Shown piece after piece: positions 44,470 through 57,700 of a stretch of DNA of 64,000 nucleotides (its first letter is position 1; each line of letters starts with the position of its first letter). Below the pieces are notes generated by a model. It ran no database searches, was not told the origin of the DNA, and saw only the letters and a list, made by a program, of their open reading frames with translations. Both the position numbers and the translations under genes were made by a program. The stretch is from Biomphalaria glabrata (taxonomy: Eukaryota; Mollusca; Gastropoda; Planorbidae): NCBI RefSeq assembly GCF_947242115.1, contig NC_074711.1:54706963-54770962 (forward strand), written 5' to 3'.

Positions 44470-44540
44470 AACCAGAGTGGATTCTGGTTAATTGGACCAC
44501 TTTTGCACACGATCATGTGGTCCAAATAACTGACTGGTCT
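44470..44540 (+). mobile_element. Possible pogo/Tigger-type terminus
   Basis: cagagtggattctggttaat followed by tggaccac resembles Tigger-like ends. The inner gtggtccaaataac is roughly its inverse and makes a small stem. No partner end or transposase was found. Confidence 0.35.
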
Positions 44541-44587
44541 GATTGAATGAATGTTGCGATAGGATTCTGACAAATGATCGACTAGTC

Positions 44588-44683
44588 CAATATCTATCTA
44601 ACTATCTATCTATCTTATTTATTTATCTCTCATCTATCTATCTATCTTATCTATCTATTTATCTTATCTATCTATCTATCAGC
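44588..44683. repeat. (TATC)n array, left of the LINE
   Basis: tatctatctaactatctatc with ttatt interruptions runs up to the LINE's 5' junction. Confidence 0.95.
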
Positions 44684-46200
<1,517 letters not shown>

Positions 46201-46373
46201 CAGAGCCAGATTTAAGTATGTGGAGGCCCCTGGGCAGGATATTTGTGGTTCCACAATTGTTCGAAAGCTTTAATAAAGATCCACTTATGAAGAAAAATAC
46301 TTGTATCTAAAAGCAAGCTATCTCTATATATACTTCTCTTCATGGCTCACCAGTTTGGACAAGAATAAGTAAA

Positions 46374-46680
46374 GGAAAGATCACTCTTTTATTTCTGCAA
46401 GTCGGACTAGAGTTACCCCCACGTAACTTTAGCGGCGAAAAAAAAAAAGGGGGGGGGGAAGACAAATAGTATTCACCCGTCACTAAATAGCAGGGCCAGA
46501 CTTAACCATTGTGACCAAGAAGTCATGGAAAGATCACTCTTTTATTTCTGCAAGTCGGACTAGAGTTACCCCACGTAACTTTAGCTGCGAAAAAAAAAGA
46601 GGGGGGTTGAGAACAAGTAATCTACTCTGTATTCACCCGTCACTAAATAGCAGAGTCGGACTAAACCATTGTGGAGCCCT
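46374..46680. repeat. ~155-bp tandem duplication inside the Helitron
   Basis: Unit 1 (from 46374) and unit 2 (from 46527) share gatcactcttttatttctgc, aagtcggactagagttaccc and attcacccgtcactaaatag, and each ends in a hAT-like terminus (cagggccagacttaaccatt at 46491; cagagtcggactaaaccatt at 46651). Confidence 0.9.
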
Positions 46681-47335
46681 ATGCGAAACGGATTTCGCGG
46701 GGCCAAGTTTTGGTAGGGATACGGATAATAAGTGAAAGAGTTCGTATTAGAGAATAAATTCGTCTTTGCATTTTATTCATTCATTACTACATACAGAATT
46801 ACTTTACGAACCTTGCGTGTAGCAAAGTCATACAGTATATAATAAAAATTCTGTTTCCTAAATAGATCACGCTCAATAGCAAGAATTACCAAATGTTTCA
46901 ATCTGTCTTCGAGAATCGTTGACCTCAAGTAATTCTTCATTAGTTTGAGGCGCGTATAGCTTCTTTCAACAGATTCCACAATTACGGGTATAATGCATAA
47001 TGCCGTTTTTTTTGTTTTTTTATTATTTTTTTTATATCGCGCGTAGAATTGGCGTTTTCGATATTGAATGACACCCCAAAATTAAAAATTTTTGTATGTA
47101 TATTTCAGAAGATTTTTATGAGTTTTCAAAAGATTTTAATAATTTTGGGAGATTCCCAAGACTTTTTCGTATATTTTGCAATTTCAGAAGATTTCCAGGA
47201 GCTCCTGGTAAATCAGGAGGAGGCGGGAATAAAATGGTTTAATTTAATAATTAACACCTAGAATTAGCGCGGATCCTATGAAAGTGCGAGGCCCACTGCA
47301 GTCGCAAAGGTTGCAGTGGCCTAAGGCCGGCCCTG
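46651..47335 (-). mobile_element. hAT element with transposase C-terminal remnant
   Basis: It is flanked by CTAAATAG (46643) and CAAAATAG (47336), an 8-bp duplication with one mismatch. The left end is cagagtcgga; the right end in reverse is cagggccggccttaggcc. On the minus strand 46773-46979 reads VERSYTRLKLMKNYLRST, then LEDRLKHLVILAIERDLF. This matches the hAT dimerisation region (S-x-x-KLK-x-I/M-K-x-YLRST...RL-x-x-LAILSIE) of ZMYM-type transposases. All upstream transposase domains are absent. The same family lies in opposite orientation at 63586. Confidence 0.85.
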
Positions 47336-47372
47336 CAAAATAGCGGCGTATGCTACGCCGTGGGTCAACTAG

Positions 47373-50300
47373 TATTTTATATTAAAAAAAAATTAAATCT
47401 AACTTTGCTTTTAAAAGATATTTAATACGAAAATTTTAGTTTTTGAGTTTGTAAGGCTCTTCGTAGACGCACTGTAAATCCAGAGCTGTATTTAGCCAAC
47501 TTATTCCGAGTATAATACAAGCTTTCATTTCTTAATCCCAACATTTTTGCCGAATTAAAAATGTGAAAAAATGTTAGGAAAAAAAAAACGTACAAGTTTG
47601 TGACACGTTGAAATTCGGAAATATTTTAATCTCTTTTGTGGAGCACCCTCTCTTGTGGATTTTCTGGGACTGTAGCCCAGCCTCCCAGATTGTCCTCGCT
47701 TTAATACGGCCCTACTATGTCCCTATCTATCTATCTATCTTGCAAAAATCTAAGAAAAGTACACAGACTGGGGGCAGTTGTATCTCATTGGACTGAAAGA
47801 CAAAGGCTGTATTCGCTGAACCACGCTAGCATGGAGAGAAAAATAAATAGTTTCAAACAAATGATAAAATCAAGCCTCATCCACCTGCATTCTGACCACT
47901 CACTAGGACCAAGAACACTGGCACACACAGTCCTTTACACACAGGCACAAACAATATCAAAGAGGAAGCTATTATTACACTTTCTTTTAATCATGTCCTG
48001 AAAAACAAAAATACCGAACACATGAAAAAGTAATTTTAAAATACATTTACACGAATACAACTTAACTCATTTAAGCTTGGCAAAAATGCACACACACTGT
48101 AACACAACCAAAAAACATGGTAAGCAACATTTATAAAGACAGAATGCATTACATCAACTTGTCAAATCAAACATAGCACGTGACCCAAAACTATTCATGA
48201 CTATTTAGAACTAAAAGAACCAAGCTATGTACTCCCCAGCAGAGGCCCCCAGCCAACACGAGAGTATTTACAGGAGATAGGTCAATAATATACACTGCTT
48301 GTGTTCGTCTTCAGCATTTCTAGATAAGAATGAATTTGATCCATGGAATGAATGTGTTAGAACTTCAACTTAAGCCACTCAGTAATTCACACAAAGTGGA
48401 CATATTATAGTCAAAGCAGGCTCCATTATCTTGTACACTGAGGTCAGAGGAAAGTCTGCCAACCTTCCTTTACCAAATTCTATGTGACAGTACAAAGTAA
48501 ACATAAATTGCAGTTTCTAAAATGCTTAACGGGTAAAAAGGTAAAAGCTATTACAAGTAATTGGGGGAAAATAAAAAGGATATGGACTCGTATATTTGTA
48601 CAATATGTCAACAACTTCCCCAACCTAAAGCTTAAAACAAATATCTGCCTGCTCAATAAAAAAAATCATGTAATTTTAAACATAAAATAAATAAAACAAT
48701 GTAAAAGACTAAAAACAATATAAAGATCTTATAATTATTTTTTTTTATTCTAAAATGTATAAGGAAAAAATGTAATTAATTTCAAGACAGTGTATTCTTC
48801 ATAAAATACCAATATTTGAAGCTCAACTTATAGAATAAATCTTTCTGTAAATTTGATCATCTTATTGGTTTGTTGGAACTTCTATTATAATTTCACTTCT
48901 CTCTATACCCCCCCCCCAAAAAAAAATATCTTAAACAAAGTAAATCAATCTAGTCATATGTTTCATATTACTCAAAGTAGATTCCAGTCCAGGTTTATTT
49001 TCTAGATGTGATTTGGTTGAAACTTTGTTGACATCTTAAAGGATGAGACAGTACAGCCTTAAATATACACACAAACAGAAATGTACATCATCACTACAAA
49101 CCTGTAGGCCCATATTAAAATAACTCTCAGTCAAATGTTTGTCAAAAGCAATGTCATTAACAAGTTATCACAAAAATGGCTCCAACTTCTTTAATAACTG
49201 GACCATTTAGTTACAAACAATTATCTTGTTCATATAAATATAAAGCATTGTAAAGAAGTATTCTAATCAAAAAATGTCAGAAATTGTTCAACTATATCTT
49301 GTTCTAGTACTAAAAGATTCAAATAATAAAGTAAATATGGCTGAAAAAGGAAAATGCTGAACAAGTGCAATGTCTTTATCACACACAAATTGTTTGTAAA
49401 AATGTTTTGTAAAATGTTGTATGTTTCAGATGTTCCTTCAGAGTTGAAGATAGTTTACTTCCTAGTCCAAACCTCTCGCAGTACAAAGGTGGATGAGAGC
49501 GGGCAGGGTTTAAACCCAAGACCATCAATAAATCCAAACAACAGTCCAGCGCACAAACCGCACAACCAGGCAGCCATTCATTTTGTTTGCATACAGATCT
49601 GTAAACAGATCTACCCTATCATCCAGTGCTGGATTTATCATAGTCAACACAAGCTACAGTTTAGGTTGAGGGCACCCAAAAAATTGTTAAAGCAATAATT
49701 TCAATCATTTGAAAGAATGAGCCAAAGAAACATTGCTCTACAAAGGGCCCCATATCTCTAATAGCATTGGGTCTCAATCCAATCCTTCTGTCAGTTTGTT
49801 GCCAGTAAAATGTATATCATATATGTATGTAAAGTCATACTAGGAAATTCAACTACTGACATGATTCTTTTTAAAGAAATTCTCACTATGTAACAAATGT
49901 GACTTCAATTGTTGAAACTTCCATGAACCTTTTTTCAAACTTCAATAATAGTACATTAGAGTAAAATGGTTTTAAATTAAAATTTACAAGACAAAAATGG
50001 CGTAGGGCAACTTTTAAAGAAAGAAAAAAAAGACAAGCAATATAACAGTTACAATGGAGTGTAAATTTACTTAAAAATACAACTCATAGGGCAAAGAAAT
50101 CAGTATTGCATGAAATATAATTATAAAATTCCTTCGTTTATGGGAATGTCAGTATGAATTTAAAAAATTTAGGGCAATCTAATTTCTTTCATGTTATATT
50201 TTGTTTAATGTAGTCAAAAAACAAAATGAATTGAAAACAAAAGTTTACAATAAGTTTAGCATTATTCAATACTCATCAAATTCTTCTCATAATGCCAAAT

Positions 50301-50922
50301 GTAATAATATTTTAATTTACAGAGAAAGTTAAAATGATCAACACAGATATCATATAACTAATAAAAACAAGTCAATAACATAAATATTTCATTTAAATGA
50401 TAGAAAAGGTCATTTCAAATGTACTTTCTTTGTGTTTTGAATAGCCTAAAAATGTTCAACTTTGGAAGAATTCATTATGTCATATCATGACAAAATAATT
50501 TTTTTATTAACTGAATAAATGATATATCAAATTATAAAAATATCTATTTGTTGGTATATTTTTTGTATTCTAAATGTTTTTAAAAATGACACATTAGAAA
50601 ATATTTTGTAGCAAAATATTATTATTGATTCAATTTGAATTTTATGTTTATATCCATTAACCATTTTTAAATATAATTCTTGTAATTGATTTTATTTTCT
50701 TATCATAACAAGTAGCGTGGAAATTGATTCCTGGACCATTTTTTTTTCTATAACTACTGTAGACACACATCAGTCTTTCACTAATATATGCCACTAACAT
50801 GATGATAAGCAAAGGACAGAAAAAAGTATGTTTCAAAGTTAAAATGTGTATTAACTTTAATCTAAATACTTTATGTTATATATATATATACATATATATA
50901 TACATAAATATATACATATATG

Positions 50923-50990
<68 letters not shown>

Positions 50991-51230
50991 TATATAATCT
51001 TAATTGTCCAAATGTCATTTTCTAAAGTAAAAAATAGTTTTTGCTTCCAAAGAAATGGGTTTTATGTTATTATTCAACTAACATAAATTTACTTTATACA
51101 ACTTTGGTAATCTATTGGTATTTATTGTAAAAACAAAAATGTTTAAAAATTACGCAGATGAAACTATAAGAATAACTATTTTTTTTAAGAATAAAACTAA
51201 AAACTTTTTAATCTCTTTAATATCAAAAAA
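47373..51230. other. AT-rich interval downstream of both genes, no gene seen
   Basis: Very AT-rich, with a TATC stretch (47723-47741), a short poly-C run (48909) and a TA block at 50877-50994. No splice-flanked frame or family-like residues were found. Part of the right side may be 3' UTR of the minus-strand transporter if a distal poly(A) site is used. Confidence 0.5.
50877..50996. repeat. (TA)n microsatellite with CATA variants
   Basis: tatatatatacatatatata then a clean TA run to 50985. Confidence 0.97.
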
Positions 51231-51235
51231 ATTCT

Positions 51236-51241
51236 TTTATT
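51236..51241 (-). terminator. Candidate AATAAA of the transporter gene
   Basis: Minus-strand AATAAA about 350 bases past the stop at 51589. In such AT-rich DNA the hexamer is expected by chance, so this is only a candidate. Confidence 0.3.
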
Positions 51242-51588
51242 TTATACACTAGTCTTAAATAATGTTGTTTTTTTTTTAAATAATTTACAAAATTGCCACC
51301 TAATAATATACTTCTAAATAAAAAGATTTTGTGGATATTTTTTTCAACAAATAAATCATGTAATATCATTATACTGTGTTAGCTTTCAAAGAGATTATTC
51401 AAATTTAAATACAATCTAGTTCTTTTCAAAGTCTTACTACTTAGATATATTGTTCAAATAAATTGTTGAATATACTCCTTCAGTGAATGAAATGTCAGAA
51501 TTCAATCATAATTCCTTAGCATTGTCCTATACCGGTAGTGAATTGATTATCAGGATTTAATGATTCCTTAGCACTATTCTTGAGTAAA

Positions 51589-51768
51589 TCAAATATCTTG
51601 ATTTAATGATTCCTTATTGTCTTTTAATGCCACTTCTTCATCTTTTTCCTTTTCAGCTGACCAAGACTGCAGTTCTCCAGAGGCAAAGATAACAAAAAAT
51701 ATGGCACCAAAAATATAGATAGCAGCAGCAATGTAGAACACTATTTGCCATTCTAGTCGCGTCTGCCT
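51589..51768 (-). CDS. SLC17A5: Transporter last exon: final helix and tail
   Basis: Acceptor tttatttttcag. It codes [36 protein letters not shown], then a charged tail ending ESLNQDI and TGA. E-x-W-x-x-V/I-F and A-SGE-x-Q-x-W are SLC17 C-terminal hallmarks. Confidence 0.93.
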   Translation of the reverse strand, partial: RQTRLEWQIVFYIAAAIYIFGAIFFVIFASGELQSWSAEKEKDEEVALKDNKESLNQDI

Positions 51769-54700
51769 CTGAAAAATAAAATTACACACTAATGGTCAAC
51801 AAAAGCTTTTTTTTTTGTTGTCTTTATGATTTATTTAATAGGCTATTTTGATAAATATATAAGTTTAAAATAATGCATATTAGCCATTTGGTTTATGATG
51901 GAGATTTTTTTTTTACACTGAAAGTGTTAGAACTATGCAAATCAAAATCTCAATAGAAAATGACACTCCTAAATGACTTAGGATAAGGACTATGTAACAA
52001 GGTGAAATGGTGACAGCATAAGGCACGACCTATAACATATTGCTAACAGCTGAAGTTTTCAACAAGTTTTACTGTTACACCTCTCTGCCATTTTAGTAAC
52101 ATTTACTATGAGTCAGGAATTCACAAATACTAAATAGATTGTAGGCTACTTTCTCTATTGAGTAGATTCCAGAAACATGTTGCTAGGACAAATAAAGGGA
52201 GATATGGCATATAGTATTAAAGCTTATTTTCCTAGGAATTGAGCTAATATTCAATTCCTTGGTTTAAAATAATAAAAAAAACATTCTTCAAGAACATCTA
52301 AAGTATATTAGTTACACAAATACTTTCTCTTTTATAATGTCATTAAATTAAATAAGTCATTTCTCTAAACGAAATAAAAAAAAAAAACTTAAATTTTAAA
52401 ATCTTTTGTTGGCATTTCAACAATAAATAAAATTAAGATTTTCATTGTAAGTGAAAGCAAAAATAGTAATCCAACCATCATAACCATGCTTTGCTAAAAA
52501 GTGTTTAAAGATTTTTAGGAAAAGTTAAAATTTTGCCAGGGCAAACAGAGAGAGATCTTCTGTGTCTGATGTAAGCTTGTCTTTTCTGAAACCAATGTAT
52601 GCTTTCATGAGTGGTAATGGATATAAGCACTGTACTACCTATAAAATGTTTCATAATGGTATGCGTTTCAAATAGCCTCTGACAACCAGCCCTAATTCTG
52701 ACCTTCACGCGTAGCAGATATTGAGTCTGGTAGAAATGTTTTAACTAACAGGAAAAGTGGCAAAGGCAAGTAACTTGCACCTAAACCAGTAACCTTGGCA
52801 GGAAGCCATTGTTAAATAAGGCTGGTTACCCACCTAGAAGAAAAAAACTCTGCTGCCTTATCTTATCTTATATAATAAAGACGTTACTTCAAAAAAGAAG
52901 ATGATTGCAGCCATACCCAATCATGGGAAAGGCTTTGGGAGTCAAACCTGAGCAAAAATCAGGAGTCAACAACACTAAGGCAGTTTGCAACACTCAGTGC
53001 TACACCCTGGCAGAGCCTAGGACAGAACTCACTCCATACTGTATCGCACTTGCCATTCCTTTGGATATATCAGCTGCGTAGAGAGGGAGAGGTGATGTTT
53101 GGGCAACATTGTTTCAACCACAGCTAATGCCCAGGCATTTCCATAAGACGAGCCATAGTCGCTTCACATAAAAAAAAATACTTTCATGACTGATTACTGT
53201 TAAGTTTATAATAAGATTTTTCTTTAAACAAGTCTTTAAAAGATTGTTCTTTAAGCATCTATACAACTCTTCTTTAACTAAAATTGATGTGTGTATTTTA
53301 CCTCTTCTGTTATGACCCCAACAATGACTGGAGATATAAACCCAGTCACTGCAGCCAAAGAGTTGCTGATTCCAAACAAAATGCCAGCAAAAGCTGGGGC
53401 AATGTCCACATGGTTGACCAAAAACCCACTGTATTGAATGCCAGTCAAGGAAACAGCAAAGACCAAAAGTCCTACTGCTACAGCTGGCTGTGAACAATCC
53501 ACATAGCCCAGTGCAATTAGCATTACAGCAGGGGCTATTTTACCTGGTCAAAAAAAACAACAGTGTAGGCATGAACAATAAAAATATGAACTCACCAAAG
53601 TATAAAGTAAAGCTGCATGGCATTAAAGTATTTCTTATTAAAATACTAAATAATTATTCAGAAAGAGAAATTGTCAAAGTTTTAAGAAAAAATTTGTTTC
53701 ATTATGTAAAGAAAGGTAAAGGTACCCCTCTTAGACCTTGTAATCTATGGGGGCAGATGATATGATGCTCATCAATTTCTCTTGAGATGGTTAACCGGGG
53801 TGTCATGTGGCAAGCACAGCAAGTAACAGCCTTTCTTTCCCAGCGTAGGTGAGGTACCCGTTAGGATTTTTCCTTAATCAAAATCCCAGTTTTCATCAAG
53901 GTTTGAACTCAAGATCTCTTGTTTCAGAAGCCAATCATTTATCCACTCAATCAGGCATCTCATTATGTCTCAATGCATGACTTAAATTTTTTACAATTGT
54001 ACAATCGTTATATTATCACAAAAGAATCTATTTTTCTTATAATTTAAAGCTTACATAGAATTTTACATCAATTAGAATTAGAAAAGATTTTAGCTGTCAT
54101 GACCAGTCCTGACTTACCCACAGCAGTAAATACTTTTCTTGTTATTCCAGTTGATAAGAGTTCCTTCTTTCTGATCAAATCAGCTAACCAGCCACCAATG
54201 TTGATCACCAGCCAAAACATGATGTAGGGTAGGGCAGATACTAGTCCATTCTGATAGTCATGAAACAAAGAGATATATGTAAAGTCACTCTTCAAAGTTC
54301 AATTCAAATCTTACCCAACTTCACAAACATTCAGAATGTACCACTTCCTAACAACACACTCACAGACAAAAAACATTTGCTTCTAGAAATAATACATAAC
54401 ATCATAACTTTGTTTTAAGTATGTTGAAATATTGGTAAGTTATGTGTATGCTCCCCAGTATGTAGTTATATTATGTTAGCTCCTGTCAGCTGCACATACA
54501 GACATTTGCTTACAGACAGTTACATCAATTTGTGAACTTTATTGATGACCTTGCAATCTATAGGGCAGATTATGTTAAGATCATGTCTCTATGACCGATG
54601 GCTAAACATGGTGTAATGTAGCTAGCACAATGACCAACCAACTTTACTTTTCCCAAATAATGTCAATTACCCATCAGAGTTGATTTGGCTCAGGTGTTAG

Positions 54701-57700
54701 AAAATGAAAATCCCAGTTCTCAGCGAAATTGAAACCAGAGACTCCTCAGTTTGGATGCCAAGTTCATTACCACTCTGCCACCTCACCACACCCCCTACAT
54801 GTTTGTATATGTATTAGTATAGGCTCTCAGTCTGGAATGCTACTAATCCTCTATGTTCTTAGGACTATCATTATAAAGGGCCTGAGTTTGGGCCCTGCTT
54901 CCATTACCCTGCCACCCTGTAGTAGCTTTGGACAAGGACATAATAATCTTCATGTCAGAAGGATTGTCAGACAGTCATAAAACAAAACAAAAAAAAAACA
55001 ATATTTTAGCTACACATACAAAAAACAACAACACAGCAAGACATTTGCTTACAGAAGTTATATCAAATTTCAAAACTTCATTAATGTATGTTGGTATGTT
55101 GGTCAGTAATGTATAGGCTCCCCAGTCTGATGTAATGTTTGCCACCACAATAGCCCATACTGGCATTGAAGTGAATATCCTCAGCCAGGGTACTTTCAGT
55201 GTCTGTAAAACAAAAAGGTAACTGAAATGAGCATACCAACAGCAGAAATTACTCATTCATAGTCTTCTTTAAGCTTTAAGTCTCTTCAAAATTCAGACAC
55301 ATTCAAACTAGAAGAATAGATGTCACTTGATCATGCATAGAAAAAATATGGTAGACAAAATTTGTTACTGGGTAGCCTCTCTGAGTGTTGAGCTTGCACC
55401 CTATGAACTTTGATCAAAGGGAAGGATTTTACTCAGAGGCAAGGAATAAGAGATGGCTCTTCATCTATCTCTTTGTTCGGAGAATCTCCATCAACTTAAT
55501 GATCATTTAATAACATCCGTTATCCCGAGACACAACATCTGGGTTCCTTCTTCCTGGTCAGGCCAGAGGAAGAATCCATTAGGGGTTCCTGCATGTTCCT
55601 ATAATGCACTGCCACTAGTCATGAGAGGGCCATCACCATCAATATCCCTATAAAGAAGGGGATGGTGGATGGGAAGGTTAGTGGAGCCTTTCATTCATCC
55701 TCTCCTCACACAATGCTTGTTTGATAGATTGTGCTTCGAAAGCCCAGTGGAAACAGTGTTCTATACTGGAAAGAGTGTTCTATCCCAGTTAGCCTATCTA
55801 TTTCTCGTAACGGACGTTTCCATAGTGGTGCCACATTGAGGCCTGGATATATTCTCCTGGTTGCTTGGTAGCAGATTCTATTGCCTTGTGCTAATGTTTA
55901 TATTTCGTCTATATATGTTGTGAATGTTTCTGTGAGAAAGTACTTAAAAGGATGTGATTTAATAAATGGGTAGACTTCAATGTCTACTTATATCAACACG
56001 AAGTCTCTGTTAATTAATTGTTATGTTTAATTTTCTACAGTTATTTATTTATTCTCTGCGAAAACAGAACATGCCTATTAAAATATCATAAGCTTTAAGG
56101 AGATATCGTTTCACAAGGCTTATGATTTTTTTTTTCAGTAGGCTCTTTAATTTCTTTCTTTTTAATAGGATAATTAGCATTAGCCACATTTATGAAAATC
56201 ATCCAGTTCTCAAGACCACATAGATCTATATATATATTTAATTAGAACAATAGAAAGGATGTTAGAAGAGACTGACCCCTGAATTAGAAACTTTGCTGTT
56301 TTTGAGAGATGAAATGATGTAGTCTCGCTCTATCTTGGAGATTCTCTTGTGCTTGCTTGGATCATCACTGACTAGCAATATCCATGCAATGCTCCAAATA
56401 AAACAAGCAATACCTGGGAAATGTTCAAGAAACATCTAAGTGACAAGGGAAACTAGAGTAGCAGCAAATGTGGGAAGAGAATAGTTTCACTTATATTCTA
56501 TACATATTTACAGACTGGAGAAAGTGAGACAGAAAGTGTAAGAGAGAGAAAAAGAGAGAGTGAAAGAGAGAGAGAATGAGAGAGAGAGAGAGAAAGAGAG
56601 AGAGAATGACAAGGGAAAAAATAGTAGCAGCAAATGTGAGAAGAGAATTGTTTCACTTATATTTTATATATATATTTACAGACTGAAGAAAGTGAGAGAA
56701 AGAGTAAGAGAGAGAGAGAGTGAGATAGAGAAAAGAGAGGGAAGAAGAAATTAAAAAAATAAACACTACGATAATCTAACAGAAAAAAAGGATATTTATC
56801 AGTAAAAAATCGAATCACCTGTCACATAGAAGATAGAAGGCCATCCTTCAGCGAATCCATATTTACACAACATTCCAGAGAGAGGGAAAGTCAGAACTAT
56901 ACCAACTTGAGCACCTAGAGAGAGAGAGAGTGACTTGTTTGTTAGTTTGCTGATAGCTAGAGTGTCAAATGTTGTCACAATAATGTTGTTTGTTTTTGTC
57001 CACTAGTTAAAAAGTGACACAACAGCAAAGCGAAAAAGTACTAGAAGATTAAAAAGAGTCAGCTCATTTTTGTGGCTTTGAAAAAAAAAGTTATTGATAA
57101 CTTTAAATTTTAAATTGTTGAAAATATTCCTCATATTTTCTCTCCCTGGATTTAAAAAATTCAACTTTTTTAAATAGCTTTTATATAGCGTAATTTTCAT
57201 GCATATTGCTAGCTATGTTCCAATCTTACTTATGGACCAGTGGGGACGGGTATCTGGGAAAAGGCGCTCAGTAAACACAACTCTGCTAGAGCCCTAGAAA
57301 TTTGCCAGTTTATGTATAGCTTTGGGTAAAAAAATACTAACTGATCACAAAGGGAAAAGTCTGGTTTGACCGTTATAATTTTTCAAAATATATATATAGT
57401 GATCTTAAAATTAAATTTGGTCTGGAGCTTCAGACAATCTATATCTTGAGCACACATATGTCAGCGGGGCATTCCCGTATCTATTAATTAAAGAATACTG
57501 GCTTGGCCACGTTCGTAGAATGCAAGTAGGTCGACTTCCACGGGACATTTTGTATGGCGATCTAATAGAAGGCAGGAGAGCCGCTGGTCGCTCACTTTTA
57601 CGTTATACGGATCTATGCAAACGCGACATGAAGCTCTTCAAAATCGACACTAGCAGCTGGGAAGAGGTGACACTGGATAGATCCACATGGAGAGAGAGCT

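Larger units (their letters stand above)
46321..47372 (+). mobile_element. Non-autonomous Helitron with nested hAT
   Basis: The 5' end TCTCTATATATACTTCTC follows an A (46320). The 3' end has a 7-bp stem with a 3-base loop (cggcgta tgc tacgccg, 47344-47360), eight bases, then CTAG (47369-47372) followed by T. A|TC...CTAG|T with a terminal hairpin is the Helitron signature. There is no Rep/helicase coding. About two thirds of its length is a hAT inserted at 46651-47335, and the part before it is tandemly duplicated. Confidence 0.8.
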
